64,000 nt of DNA from Flavobacteriales bacterium (GCA_016700415.1 CP065018.1:3602001-3666000), one strand, 5' to 3'. Positions 7,569 to 17,229 are shown, numbered from the stretch's first letter. Program-made: numbers and translations. The notes: a model not told the origin generated them from the letters alone.

Positions 7569-9704
7569 TCACTTCTGCTCCAGCTCCTTCAGCTTCTTCA
7601 CCACCAGGAACTTCTGTAGGGCGTCCATGCGGGCGTTGAGCTCCTGGATGTAAAGGCTCTGGTCTTCCACGGTGACCCAGAGCTGGTTGCCCAGCTTGTC
7701 CACGCTGAAGGTGCCGGTCTTGTTCCAAGTGTCGCGGCCGTCCACGGTGGGCAGGTGGCGTTCGCGCTCCACGAAGTTGGGCAGGTCCTTCAGCGGGGTG
7801 CGCACATACTGCCCGGCGCCTTTGGCATCCTCAGGCTTGGCGTTGCCGTCGTAGTAGAGGTCGAATACATAGTCGCTCAGGAGGCTGTTGCCGGACCACA
7901 CGCTTTTTTGTGCGCTGATGGTGCCGGGGCCCCGGAATTTGTTGGCCGGGTAGGCACCGCTGGCCGCCCATACGGCATCGCCGATCATTACCCCGGTCTG
8001 GGCCACCATGTAGTTGCCCACGTTGTAGGCCGCGCCGCCGCCGGTGTATTCGCACAGGAAGGCCACACGGGGCAGCAGGTTGGATTGGTTGAACGAACCC
8101 ACGGGGTTCCATGTTTCCGTGCCGCCGTCGCAGAGTTCGGGGAGGGTGGTTCCGGTAAGGTTCCAGCCGCCTACCCAGCCCCAGCCTTCAATGTTGCTAT
8201 TGGGTCCGACCAACCCGTTCGCCGGTGTGGTCGGCGGAAACCAAAATACAGGTCCCGAAAGAGGAGCGGTCCACAGGCAGGCGAAGTGGCCCCCTGTACC
8301 ACCGCAGGCATCGCAATACACGGATACCATGCTCTGGTAACCGGAGTTGTAGCCGAATACGCTGCCTTCCCGCATGCCCCCCCAGTCCTGGTTGTCCACC
8401 GAGGCGTCCACCAGAAGGTTGCTTCCGGCCCAGAAGAAGCCCGGTCCGCCCTGATCGTAGGGGTGTACGTTCCAGCCGACGTTCACCGTGTAACCCGTAT
8501 TGTGGGCCGGCATCGTATAGCTCGGTGGCGGCCCGACAATGTTCGGCGGGCTGGGCATGGCGTAGGTGGTCAGCAGGGCCATGTCAAAGTTGGCCGCAGT
8601 GACCGCGGCGGTGTTCTTCAGGCTGAAGCGCATAAAGTGCAGGCGCTGGCTCCCACCACCGACCGCGGCCACATTGAAGGCGATGGCACGGATCGGGTTG
8701 GCCGGCCCCGGGCAGATGCCCGTCACGGCAATATCGGCCTGCCTGAAGAGCCACTGCCGGTGGGAATCCTCCCAAAGTCCCCAGTAGGGGGATTGGACGC
8801 CATTGAGGGTGGCGAAAGGCCCGGCCGGGCCGGGTATGGGCCATGGGCGCGGTACGGCCGTTACGGCGGCGGCCGTAAAGGTGACATTGGTAGGGTCCTG
8901 GCAACCGGTCCCGGCGATAGGGCTGTCCTGGATCTTGCGCTCGCCGAAGTTGTTGTCGATCTGTTTCCATCCGTTGACGGCCGTGCCCCCGGCGTTCACC
9001 ACGTAGCCCTCGAACTTGCCGGGCACCTTGCCCACTGCGGGGGTGAACTTGATGGTGCCTTCGTTGTCGACATTGCTGCCGCCGGTGAGCTTGATGCCGC
9101 CTTCCACTTCCACCAGCTCGTTAGGGCTGGGCAAGGGGACCGGGACGGGGGACCCGCTGTAGTAGAGTTGAAGCTCGCCGTTGGCGGAGAGGCGCCCGCG
9201 CTCTTGGTTGTTCGTGCGGAAGACCAAAGGCATGTTGTTGAGGGTGCCCAGAAAATTCACGTTGGTGGTCCCCGTGTTACCACCAAGCTTCCAGATATCC
9301 CCGCCCCACGCGATGTGTTTCCAGCCGACGACGGGTGTGAAAGCGTCCCAGTACCAATAGCCCCGGGGCGAAAGAGCCACCGAATCCGTCTGGTAGATGA
9401 GCAGGCCGTTCACCGCGGTGCCTGTAAGATTTACGCGTTGCGCACTGGTCATGCGCGGTGCCAGAATGCCCTTGTCGGCGCTGCTGATGTCCAAAATGGA
9501 GTGGGAGCCTCCCGGATTGGGCGCGGCACCGGTGGAGTTGATGGCCACTTGGGCGTGCAGCCCCGTGGCCGCGGCCAGCAGGAACAGCGCCGCGAGCAGC
9601 CAAGGAAGCGCCCGCCATGGGGAAACGGAAAGCGATGGGGCCATAATAGCGACCGGACCGGCAGGGCGCTTGCGGAAAGGATGGGGTATCTGTGCGTGTG
9701 CCAT
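7569..9704 (-). CDS. Tail-fibre-like secreted protein, paralogue 3 of 3
   Basis: A protein of about 711 residues with a signal peptide (LLAALFLLAAATGLHAQ). The mature N-terminus has the Bacteroidota tail-fibre-like pattern: VAINSTGAAPNPG, SILDISSADKGILAPRMT, then GLLIYQTD. The centre is Gly/Pro/Asn-rich with little charge. The C-terminal 100 residues hold the module SDYVFDLYYDG, ERERHLPTVDGRDTW and LGNQLWVTVEDQSLYIQEL, ending in a coiled coil. No T9SS sorting domain is visible. It follows its paralogue by only three bases. A start at 9644 would give a more normal signal peptide, while 9704 keeps the tight spacing. Function is unknown; a surface or filament role is only inferred. Confidence 0.8.
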   Translation of the reverse strand: MAHAQIPHPFRKRPAGPVAIMAPSLSVSPWRALPWLLAALFLLAAATGLHAQVAINSTGAAPNPGGSHSILDISSADKGILAPRMTSAQRVNLTGTAVNGLLIYQTDSVALSPRGYWYWDAFTPVVGWKHIAWGGDIWKLGGNTGTTNVNFLGTLNNMPLVFRTNNQERGRLSANGELQLYYSGSPVPVPLPSPNELVEVEGGIKLTGGSNVDNEGTIKFTPAVGKVPGKFEGYVVNAGGTAVNGWKQIDNNFGERKIQDSPIAGTGCQDPTNVTFTAAAVTAVPRPWPIPGPAGPFATLNGVQSPYWGLWEDSHRQWLFRQADIAVTGICPGPANPIRAIAFNVAAVGGGSQRLHFMRFSLKNTAAVTAANFDMALLTTYAMPSPPNIVGPPPSYTMPAHNTGYTVNVGWNVHPYDQGGPGFFWAGSNLLVDASVDNQDWGGMREGSVFGYNSGYQSMVSVYCDACGGTGGHFACLWTAPLSGPVFWFPPTTPANGLVGPNSNIEGWGWVGGWNLTGTTLPELCDGGTETWNPVGSFNQSNLLPRVAFLCEYTGGGAAYNVGNYMVAQTGVMIGDAVWAASGAYPANKFRGPGTISAQKSVWSGNSLLSDYVFDLYYDGNAKPEDAKGAGQYVRTPLKDLPNFVERERHLPTVDGRDTWNKTGTFSVDKLGNQLWVTVEDQSLYIQELNARMDALQKFLVVKKLKELEQK

Positions 9705-9707
9705 GGC

Positions 9708-11984
9708 CTAGCGGGATGAGGAGGTAAGGGTGACGCGCTTGCGCAGGTCGGCGATCAGGCGGGCCTTGTCCGCGTCCGTCAGGTCCGCCATGGCACCTAG
9801 GTCTTGCCGTGCGATGCGGAACTCGGCGGTGGTGATGGGCCGTTCATTGGTGAGCATCTCGATCACGTTGAGCTTGTCGTGCAGGTCCGCCACGTAAAGC
9901 GCCTGGGTCTCGGTGGTGGCCCATAGCTGGTTGGTAAGGTCGCCTAGCGAAAAGCCGCCCTTCTCCTTCCACGCTTCCCGGCCCTTCATGGTGGGCAGGT
10001 GCCTGTGGTCGCGGGTGAAAGCCTCCATCTCATCGATGCTCAGCAGGCGCTCCGCGCCGAAGTGCGCGGCGTCGCCCGGGGCCACACGCCCGTCGAAAGC
10101 CCGGTCGAACACATGGTCGTTCAGCTGCAGACCGTTGTCATACACCCCGTTCTGGGCGGAAACGGTGCCACTGCCCTGATAGGCCCAGTAGCTATTGCCG
10201 GCGGGATAGTTCGCGCGCCAGCGGCCCCACGGAATGGCGGAGACGTTGGTCAGGGTGTCCTCCACTACCAATGCGCCGGGGTAGTATATGTAGCTGGCGT
10301 TGTTCACCCCGCTGGTGGCCGCCGCGCTGGCCGTGGACATCTTTCCATGGAAGCGTACGACGGGCCGCCAAGTGGAGGGACCGCTCTTCCAGTCGGCGGG
10401 GACGGGCGGGCCCGCGTTGTCCTGCATAATGGCCGATCCGGAAGATAGATTGCAACTGGCGATGGGTACGGGTGCGGGCACTGTGGGGGGTGGGCTAACG
10501 GAGTTGGCCCCGTAAGTGGCGTTGAAGCCGGTGTTGACGCAGCCCACCGGATTGTTGGCCGCATTGATAGGGTTGCCCGCATTCGTTTGGTACCTGACGG
10601 CGACCTCGATAATGATGTTGCTGGTCCCGTCCCAAACAAAGAAAGGAGCGAGGTTGATCCCGAACCAGGAGGGGCCGCCCACAGGGCCGTTCGGCCATGG
10701 CGGAACATACGTGCCGCAGCTCATCGTGCCCGCGTAGTCCGGGGTGTTGTCAAAACCGTTCAGCGCGGTCAGGCCTATGGGTGCGTTGCGCACCGAAATG
10801 CTCATGGTGAGCACGTTCTTCAGGATATTCCGCGTCACCCAGAAGGCGATCTGGTCAATGGGCTCACCGGGGCAAAAACCACCATCAGCGCTTGGATTGC
10901 TGTTCAGCTGGGCTATTTCCATGTTCAGTTCCGACGCCAGGAAGAGGTATTGCCTCCGCATATAGGGCCGCGATGCATTGTAGCAGATGAACGGTGTTAT
11001 AAGGTCCTGATCACCGGGATTGGGCGCGCCGGGGGACACGGTATTGCTCATGGTGTATGGAGGGGCTATCCCGCTGGGAATGTTGACGAAGCGCGAGACA
11101 TTATCACACACGGCCTCCCTGAAGTGGCTCCAGCTTTTGTCGATCACCTCGGTATAGGGGTTCTCAAAGGCACGCCAGCCGTTGATCATGGGTTGTATCA
11201 CGGGGGGGCTGCTGCCCTGTCGCATGGCGGTGCCATCCACATTGCCCCAGTGCCCGGCAAATTGCAGGGGGTAGTTGTTCACCGTGCCCAGTACGGAGCT
11301 GATCACCAGGCCAAGGACGGAGTTGACGGCCAGCTTCTCGTTGCTGCCGTATTTGTAATTGCCTGTGCCGGTCCAGTTGCCGCGGGTCTGGTAGCGGAAC
11401 ACCCCGGGGTCGTTCGTGTTGCTGGTCTCCACGCCGGGAGAGGGGACATAATACTGTCGGATGGCGCCGTTGATGTCCAAGCGTTCCTTGGAAGCGGGTT
11501 GGAGGATCGGCCAGCCCACGCCGAGGTAGCCGGTGGTGGCGTCCATCCGCATGCGGGGCAGGTTATTGGTGCGGAAGTACATCGGCCTGGACGGGGAGTC
11601 CGAGGTGCCGATAAAGTCCACGTTGGGGTCGGCGGCATTGGTGAGGAAGTTTCCGTAGATGTCCCAGCCGTGGTTGCCGTTGGTCAAGGGAATCCATTGG
11701 CCATAATCCACGGCCCAAAGACCGCGTACGTTGGCCGCGCCGGTGCGGAACACGGTAAGCCCTTGGGGCAGGGTGGCCGGGTTGGGCGGCAACGTAGCCA
11801 TGCGGGGGATGAAGAGCCCTTGGGTGATGGAGCTGACGTCGAGGATAGCTTGGGGGGAGGCCGCAGCACCGGTGGCATTGATGGCCACGTTGTTCTGTGC
11901 ACGGGCGGCACCGGCGATGCCCAAAGCGCACAGGGCCAGAGCGGCGAAGTGCAGGCGGCGGGGGAGGCGGCGTGTGGCGTTCAT
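9708..11984 (-). CDS. Tail-fibre-like secreted protein, paralogue 2 of 3
   Basis: About 758 residues, starting at MNATRRLPRR with a signal peptide ending GIAGAARAQ. The N-terminal pattern NVAINATGAAASPQAILDVSS and GLFIPRM matches its two neighbours, as does the C-terminal module NDHVFDRAFDG, DHRHLPTMKGREAW and LTNQLWATTETQALYVADL with a terminal helical tail. The middle, with many Pro/Gly/Asn residues, differs from the paralogues, so only the ends are conserved. Its ATG overlaps the stop of the upstream paralogue by four bases (ATGA), strong evidence for translational coupling. The shared ends suggest one secretion or assembly route for three different central parts. Confidence 0.82.
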   Translation of the reverse strand: MNATRRLPRRLHFAALALCALGIAGAARAQNNVAINATGAAASPQAILDVSSITQGLFIPRMATLPPNPATLPQGLTVFRTGAANVRGLWAVDYGQWIPLTNGNHGWDIYGNFLTNAADPNVDFIGTSDSPSRPMYFRTNNLPRMRMDATTGYLGVGWPILQPASKERLDINGAIRQYYVPSPGVETSNTNDPGVFRYQTRGNWTGTGNYKYGSNEKLAVNSVLGLVISSVLGTVNNYPLQFAGHWGNVDGTAMRQGSSPPVIQPMINGWRAFENPYTEVIDKSWSHFREAVCDNVSRFVNIPSGIAPPYTMSNTVSPGAPNPGDQDLITPFICYNASRPYMRRQYLFLASELNMEIAQLNSNPSADGGFCPGEPIDQIAFWVTRNILKNVLTMSISVRNAPIGLTALNGFDNTPDYAGTMSCGTYVPPWPNGPVGGPSWFGINLAPFFVWDGTSNIIIEVAVRYQTNAGNPINAANNPVGCVNTGFNATYGANSVSPPPTVPAPVPIASCNLSSGSAIMQDNAGPPVPADWKSGPSTWRPVVRFHGKMSTASAAATSGVNNASYIYYPGALVVEDTLTNVSAIPWGRWRANYPAGNSYWAYQGSGTVSAQNGVYDNGLQLNDHVFDRAFDGRVAPGDAAHFGAERLLSIDEMEAFTRDHRHLPTMKGREAWKEKGGFSLGDLTNQLWATTETQALYVADLHDKLNVIEMLTNERPITTAEFRIARQDLGAMADLTDADKARLIADLRKRVTLTSSSR

Positions 11985-14071
11985 GGCTTGGATGTGGCCT
12001 TTTCGTTCAGGGCGTCGATGAGGTGAAGCTTTTGGGCCTCGGACAGCCGTTTGCTGCTCTGCACCTCGGTGATAAGGCGCTGGGCCTCCTGCGGGGACAT
12101 ATCGGTGCCGAAGGCCATTTCCTCCAGGGATCGCAGGTCCTTTTCTAATTGGGTGATGTAGAGGGCTTGGTCTTCCACGGTCTCCCAGAGGCCGGTTGTG
12201 ACAGTGCCGAGGCTGGCCCCGTCCTTCGCCTCCCATTCCGTGCGGGAGGGCATGTTGGGCAGGTGGCGGTCGCGTTCCAGGCGCTCGCGCAATTGGCCCA
12301 GCCCCACATAGGCATAGCCTTGAACGGCCTGGGCCTCGTCAGGCCGTGGCGCACCATCAAAATAGCGGTCGAAGACATGGTCGCTCAGCAGCACGCCCGC
12401 GTCGTACACACCGTGCTGGGTGCCGATGGTGCCGGCCCCGTGGAAAGTGGCACCGGCCAACCAAGCAGGGGAGCCGACCATCAGCCCGCCATCATACTGG
12501 ATGTAGTTGGCGGAATCCCGTTTGGTGGTGGGGGAGACCACTGTGCCCGTGAAGCGTGTCACCGGCCGCTTGGTGTGCCCGTTGTCGCCCGGGCCGACAA
12601 CGGCCGTCGGGGCGGGAAGCACGGGGTTGTCGTCCATTATATTGCGTGTGGCGGCGCTTTGGCCCCCGCCGGCCGGCTGGTACATGACCCATTTGGTACA
12701 ATTGAAGCCGGGGTCCTCCAGTTCCACCCTGGGGCCTACGCCGATGCCCACGTTGCGGGTCCATACGATGTCGAGGATCAGGTTGTTGTTGGCGGCTAGG
12801 ACGATGGGGCTGCTCAGCGTGAAGGTGACCCAGCCCGGGCTGGGGATCAAGCCGCTAAAACTGCCCCTGATGGCGGACAGCCGGATAGCGTCATCCATGA
12901 AAGGGGCACCTGGGGTGGTCCCATAGGCGCCGGAAGTGAGGTTGGCAAGGGCCGCATTAACAGCCGCTCCGCCACGGACCTCGCCGGTGATGGTGGTGGG
13001 GAATACGGGAGGTCCCACATTGTTCAAGGTCTCCTGATCCAAGCAGTAAAAGGAAAAGGCATCGATGGTGGCGGGAAAGCAGAGGCCGGCGGCCACCAGC
13101 TCGCTGTAGCGGTAGAGGTATTGCACCCGGTAGTTGCCTTGAACGGTGCTGGTGAAGTTGGTGGCGAAGGGGCTGTAGGTGTTGGGGGCGGCGGTCTGGG
13201 TGACCGGCGTGGGGCTGAGGAATCCGCGAAAGGCATCACCGATGGCACCGGTGCAGGCCACGGTGTCCTTGGGGAACTCTTTTGGCGGGGTCACGAATTT
13301 CTCGGCATTTTCCAAGCGGCTCCACTGGATGACCCCGAGCGTGTCGAAGTTGGTGCCCCAGTGCCAGTTGAAGTTGGTGGCGCTGGAGGCCAGGCCGTCC
13401 TTGGTGCCGTAGCGGATCGTTCCTTCGGTGGGGGTGACCACTTGGGCCGGGAGGGTGGCGTTCTTTTCCAAACGGATGGCGCCTTGCACCTCTAAGCGCT
13501 CAACTGCGGGTGCTGGCGTGCCCAAACCCACAAAGCCGGACAGGTAGTCGAACAGATCATAGCCCATCTGCATCGCGGGGGCAGCGGGAGCGAGGACGGT
13601 GCGGAAGACGAGGTTCTTATTGGACGAGAGGTTGGCGGTGCCGAGGTGTTCGGGAAAGGGCGCTATGACACTTCCCACGGTGTTGCCGAGGATGAACCAA
13701 CCGGTGCGGGCCACGGACAGATGCACCCAACCGGCGGGGGCGGCGGTGGAGTAGTACCAGAAGCCGCGCTGGTTGCCGGGATCGTTTACGGCCCCCGTAT
13801 CGGTCTGGTACACAAGGAGCCCGTTGTCGTTCGCTACGACCGGTATGGCCAGCCGTTGGACCCCGGTCATGCGGGGGATCAACAGGCCCCGTTTGGGTAG
13901 AGCGACCGTTCCGGTGAGCCCGCTCACATCAATGTCCAGAATGGCATTGGCGTCCGGGGTCGGGGGCACCCCCGGAGTTGCGTTGATGCCCATGTTCTGG
14001 GCGCTGGCCACAGTGCAGGCGATGGCGGCCACAAGGGTCAGAAAGTGCCGGAAGCGTATGGGTTTCCGCAT
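11981..14071 (-). CDS. Tail-fibre-like secreted protein, paralogue 1 of 3
   Basis: About 696 residues from the ATG at 14071 (MRKPIRFRHFLTLV), giving a clear signal peptide ending TVASAQ. Longer upstream starts would add a Pro/His-rich stretch that looks untranslated. It carries the shared front (NAILDIDVSGLTGT, then GLLIPRMTGVQRLA and GLLVYQTDTG) and the shared end (LSDHVFDRYFDG, RDRHLPNMPSRTEW, LYITQLEKDLRSLEEM). It is the first gene of the three-gene operon, with at least 500 bases of non-coding DNA upstream where the promoter must lie. Confidence 0.82.
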   Translation of the reverse strand: MRKPIRFRHFLTLVAAIACTVASAQNMGINATPGVPPTPDANAILDIDVSGLTGTVALPKRGLLIPRMTGVQRLAIPVVANDNGLLVYQTDTGAVNDPGNQRGFWYYSTAAPAGWVHLSVARTGWFILGNTVGSVIAPFPEHLGTANLSSNKNLVFRTVLAPAAPAMQMGYDLFDYLSGFVGLGTPAPAVERLEVQGAIRLEKNATLPAQVVTPTEGTIRYGTKDGLASSATNFNWHWGTNFDTLGVIQWSRLENAEKFVTPPKEFPKDTVACTGAIGDAFRGFLSPTPVTQTAAPNTYSPFATNFTSTVQGNYRVQYLYRYSELVAAGLCFPATIDAFSFYCLDQETLNNVGPPVFPTTITGEVRGGAAVNAALANLTSGAYGTTPGAPFMDDAIRLSAIRGSFSGLIPSPGWVTFTLSSPIVLAANNNLILDIVWTRNVGIGVGPRVELEDPGFNCTKWVMYQPAGGGQSAATRNIMDDNPVLPAPTAVVGPGDNGHTKRPVTRFTGTVVSPTTKRDSANYIQYDGGLMVGSPAWLAGATFHGAGTIGTQHGVYDAGVLLSDHVFDRYFDGAPRPDEAQAVQGYAYVGLGQLRERLERDRHLPNMPSRTEWEAKDGASLGTVTTGLWETVEDQALYITQLEKDLRSLEEMAFGTDMSPQEAQRLITEVQSSKRLSEAQKLHLIDALNEKATSKP

Positions 14072-14630
14072 AGATCTCTGCGTTGGGGGGAGTAATGGAA
14101 GGTTACGAAGGTAATCATTGTCAGCGCAAGATGGCATGGGCGGACGGAGGCAATGCATGGGGCTATGGGGCTTGGGTAGGGCTTCCACAGGTGGAAGACG
14201 GATGCACGGGCTTAGGTTGCCTTGAAAGTTTTCCACAGGTGGTGTGGCGCGCAATAAACGCTCATGTGCATAAGGGAGGGAGGTCCGCAAATCTCTTGAA
14301 TGGTCGGATACCGGTGTCCGGGATAAAATGCGGAGTCATCCGGAAAAGCACGTCAGCAAGAGCATTGAAGGAATTCATAGCAAAGAGGGCCTCGTTTTTA
14401 TTGGGCAAGCATTTTCGGCATTTTCGCGACCCCGGCCTCCGAGCCGGAATCGCGGAAATGACACGCCCAAAATTTATCCCGGACGGCAGTGAATGGTCGG
14501 AAACCGTACGGACCTGTCCTCACCGAGGGGCTGCGTGAAAGCGCGTGCCCGCGTTAGGGACGCTCGATCTGGTGCGAAAGGAGCAATTGCCCAACGGAAG
14601 CCTTAGACCCCGAACAGGCGCGCAGGCGGC
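14072..14630. other. 559-bp intergenic region with a hairpin element and paired motifs
   Basis: No convincing gene on either strand. It should hold the promoter of the three-gene operon ending at 7569 and the end of the transcript from 14631. Two features stand out. TTCCACAGGTGGAA, a 6-bp inverted repeat with a 2-bp spacer at 14183-14196, has a partial second copy, TTCCACAGGTGG, at 14231-14242. A hairpin at 14422-14458 begins TTTCGCGACCCCGGC, identical over 15 bases to the start of another hairpin at 7442. Confidence 0.55.
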
Positions 14631-16580
14631 TCACCTCTTCAGGAATCCCCCGCTGGGAAGCACGCTGCCGTCGGGCAATGCGATGCTGAGGCCGTACCAA
14701 CCCCGGGCCAGCTTTTCGATGGGGATCACCGTGGTCTGTTCACCGCGGGCGGTCTGCACGGAGGTCTCGGCAACGGTCCTGCCGAGAGCATCCTGCACGT
14801 GGATCAGGGCGGGGCCGTCCATGGTCGCGGTAAAGGCCACGTTGAGCCGGTCCGTGGCGGGATTGGGGAAGATCACGGGCCGGGTGCCCGTCTGGCCCAT
14901 GAAGGCCACCACGGTACGGGTGTATTCAAAGGCCCCGTTGTAGTCCACTTGCTTAAGGCGGTAATAATTGGCGCCTATGAAGGGGTCGGTATCCGCGAAG
15001 CTATAGTCGTTCCTGCCTTGTGCATCACCGGCGGCAGCCACGGTGCCGATGGGGGCAAAAGTCTCGTTGTCGGGGCTTCGTTCCACCGTGAAATGGTCGG
15101 AATTCTTTTCCGTTGCGGTGGCCCATGTCACATCGATCACGGTGTTGTGGGCGATGGCTTGGAGGTCGATAAGCTCCACGGGCAGGGTGGTGCAATCGAG
15201 GGAGGCGCCGCCGGTGAAGGACCAGGTCAGGTTGAAGGATTGCCCTGTGACATCGAAGTTGTCGATGTACATGATGTAGATCTTGCCCATCACAAGAGGC
15301 AGGGGGGCCACGAAGCCGTCGCCGACATCGCTTTCCGAGAGGTCGAAGGATGCAGGCCGCATGCCGGTCTGGAACGAGGAGGGAGCAGGATATAAGGGCA
15401 CGTTCGGCGGGTAGGCCCAAGAGCAGCGCGTGGGTGCCCCTACGGGAGGACATTGCAACGCGTCGCGCTCCCAGATGGCGAAGTCGTAATCCACATTGCC
15501 CCCGATAGGCGATATGGTGAGCGAAGCGGTACCGGCTACGGACGGGGTGAAGAAATACCAGCTACCTTGGCGTTCATTGCCCATCAGACAGCCGCGGTTG
15601 GAGCCGGTGAGGTCGTTGGAACAGCCCACGTAATCCACTTGGTTGGTGATGGGGTCGCTGCTGCAGACGGTATTGCCGCCTACACAATCCTCCTGAGGGG
15701 TCGGGAAGCTCGTAAAGCTGCGGATGCAGATGCCGAAGCTTCCGGTGGCCCCGGCATAGCCCCATACCCGGATGAAGTAGTTGGCACCGGGCACCAACGG
15801 GTTGCACCTGCGGTCGATCTTGGACATATAGCCCACCCCTCCGTCATCGTCGCAATCCACATTGGTATACGAACCGCAGGTGCCCTTGAGGAGTGCCATG
15901 CGGGAATCCGTCAAGGTGCCGGGCGCGGTCTCGATGATGACCACCCCGTTCGCCGGTGCGGTGAACTTGAACCAGACATCCTTGAAATTGCCATTGGTGA
16001 AGGTGCCCCCGCAGGTAGGGTTCGGGGTAGTGGTGGAGCGCGTGGCGCCCGCATTGGAGTATGTCTGCATCGTGCAGACGTCGTTCACGTTAAGGGTGAT
16101 GGCACCGGCGCATTCATTGTTGGTAACGGCAGCAGGGACCGTGGCACAGGTGATGGTGAGGGTGGCGCAGAGGCTGTTGGAGGCACAGGGATAGGCATCC
16201 ACCAATACCCGTAATTGGCCGGTAAAGGTGGCCGTCCAGCCCAGATAGGAGGGGCCAAGTGCAGGACATGCTCCGCTATCATCATTGTACCCCAGGCTTC
16301 CGCCGCCGGTGTTGTTGAAGATGGTGATCTGTGTGTCCCAGGCCGCGCCACAGGTGGAGAAGGAGTAGATATTCCCGAGTGTGACGTTCACCAGCGCATA
16401 TTGGCCGCCGGTGATGCATGGCACGGTGGTCGTGCCGGGGCAGGGCGGCGTGATGGCCGAGCCCAACAGGGTGTTGTTGTTGGTACATTGACCGAAGGCC
16501 CCGGGGCCCGGTACAACGAACTGGAACGCGACCAAAAGCGGTACAACGGTCAGTAGATCGCGAGAAACACGGGTCCTCAT
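14631..16580 (-). CDS. T9SS cargo protein with PPC-like domains and type A sorting domain
   Basis: A 649-residue secreted protein. After the signal peptide (ending GAFGQ) come two beta-sandwich segments resembling pre-peptidase C-terminal (PPC) domains, the second around CTMQTYSNAGATRS to FIRVWGYAGATGSFGICI. Next is a module (about 295-400) starting EDCVGGNTVCSSDPI and including ERQGSWYFFTPSVAGT. The last 190 residues are the linker LPVELIDLQA with an Ig-like fold and a type A T9SS domain (IFPNPATDRLNVAF to GWYGLSIALPDGS). It should cross the outer membrane by T9SS and be attached or released. The start overlaps the upstream gene by four bases. Confidence 0.88.
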   Translation of the reverse strand: MRTRVSRDLLTVVPLLVAFQFVVPGPGAFGQCTNNNTLLGSAITPPCPGTTTVPCITGGQYALVNVTLGNIYSFSTCGAAWDTQITIFNNTGGGSLGYNDDSGACPALGPSYLGWTATFTGQLRVLVDAYPCASNSLCATLTITCATVPAAVTNNECAGAITLNVNDVCTMQTYSNAGATRSTTTPNPTCGGTFTNGNFKDVWFKFTAPANGVVIIETAPGTLTDSRMALLKGTCGSYTNVDCDDDGGVGYMSKIDRRCNPLVPGANYFIRVWGYAGATGSFGICIRSFTSFPTPQEDCVGGNTVCSSDPITNQVDYVGCSNDLTGSNRGCLMGNERQGSWYFFTPSVAGTASLTISPIGGNVDYDFAIWERDALQCPPVGAPTRCSWAYPPNVPLYPAPSSFQTGMRPASFDLSESDVGDGFVAPLPLVMGKIYIMYIDNFDVTGQSFNLTWSFTGGASLDCTTLPVELIDLQAIAHNTVIDVTWATATEKNSDHFTVERSPDNETFAPIGTVAAAGDAQGRNDYSFADTDPFIGANYYRLKQVDYNGAFEYTRTVVAFMGQTGTRPVIFPNPATDRLNVAFTATMDGPALIHVQDALGRTVAETSVQTARGEQTTVIPIEKLARGWYGLSIALPDGSVLPSGGFLKR

Positions 16581-17107
16581 CGGGGCTCAGGGGTTGTGGG
16601 TGCTGAATTGAGCAAGCGGAGATATTCCTCAGGATGGTCGAGCACCCAGGCATCCTTGCGCGCGGCGATCTCTTCAGGGCCGAGCTCGGCTCCCCGTTCC
16701 AGGTCCGAAAGCCAGGGGAGCGTTTTTCCTTCATCAACTGTGCCGGCCAGGGGTACCCCGTCCTTGAGGAACGCGGCCAATTGAATTCCGTATGGTTCCA
16801 GATGGGCGCGCATTTCAACGGGTGAAAGTTCACCCTGCGTCCGGATGTGGAGCACATCCTCCTCGCGTTCCAGCGTGATCTCCGCTTCCGGGAGCCAGTT
16901 CAGCACATCCGCCAACATCGGCTTGAAAGGGTTCACCCCTTCAGAGCGGATCAATCGGGCGGTGTACACATGTTGGACAGGTTCCTGAGCCTGTACATCG
17001 CCGGTCCCGGAAAGCAGGAGAAACAAGACAGGAAAGGCGCCGAGCAGGCACTTCCATGAGCGCACTTTGGGCCTGACCGAAAAGCGGAGGATTGCTGGTG
17101 TGACCAT
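16577..17107 (-). CDS. Small exported protein coupled to a T9SS cargo gene
   Basis: About 176 residues from the ATG at 17107, with a signal peptide ending SGTGDVQAQ. The mature part begins VQHVYTARLIRSEGVNPFKPML and contains a compact alpha/beta stretch (LPEAEITLEREEDVLHI, then SPVEMRAHLEPYGIQLAAF) that faintly resembles a small heavy-metal-associated fold without the CxxC motif. The rest is acidic and helical. I do not recognise the family. Its stop overlaps the next gene's start (ATGA), so it is co-translated with the 649-residue T9SS protein and may act in its handling or at the same surface site. Confidence 0.7.
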   Translation of the reverse strand: MVTPAILRFSVRPKVRSWKCLLGAFPVLFLLLSGTGDVQAQEPVQHVYTARLIRSEGVNPFKPMLADVLNWLPEAEITLEREEDVLHIRTQGELSPVEMRAHLEPYGIQLAAFLKDGVPLAGTVDEGKTLPWLSDLERGAELGPEEIAARKDAWVLDHPEEYLRLLNSAPTTPEPR

Positions 17108-17171
17108 GCGAATGCTATTTGTTGAGGACCTACCATGCACACCGAGGAGCCTTTCGGTGCTTTATTTTCGA

Positions 17172-17229
17172 CCAAATTGATGTTATATCGGACGAAAATC
17201 AATGTGTGTACGATTAAGTTCTTAACAAG
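17172..17229 (-). promoter_or_regulatory. Conserved upstream region shared with another T9SS gene
   Basis: This lies in the 364-base gap between 17107 and 17472, ahead of the 17107 gene; the gap otherwise holds nothing I can assign. The minus strand reads CTTGTTAAGAACTTAATCG and about 40 more bases that align with the region upstream of the 19334 gene (19398-19458), which reads CTTGTTCAAAACCTCATTG. The AT-rich composition and similar position relative to the start codons suggest a shared promoter or leader. No exact -33/-7 elements could be fixed. Confidence 0.45.

Noticed and set aside
7755..9719. Long plus-strand frame opposite the third fibre-like gene
   Set aside because: The minus-strand frame has a signal peptide and paralogues; this one has neither and shows antisense composition.
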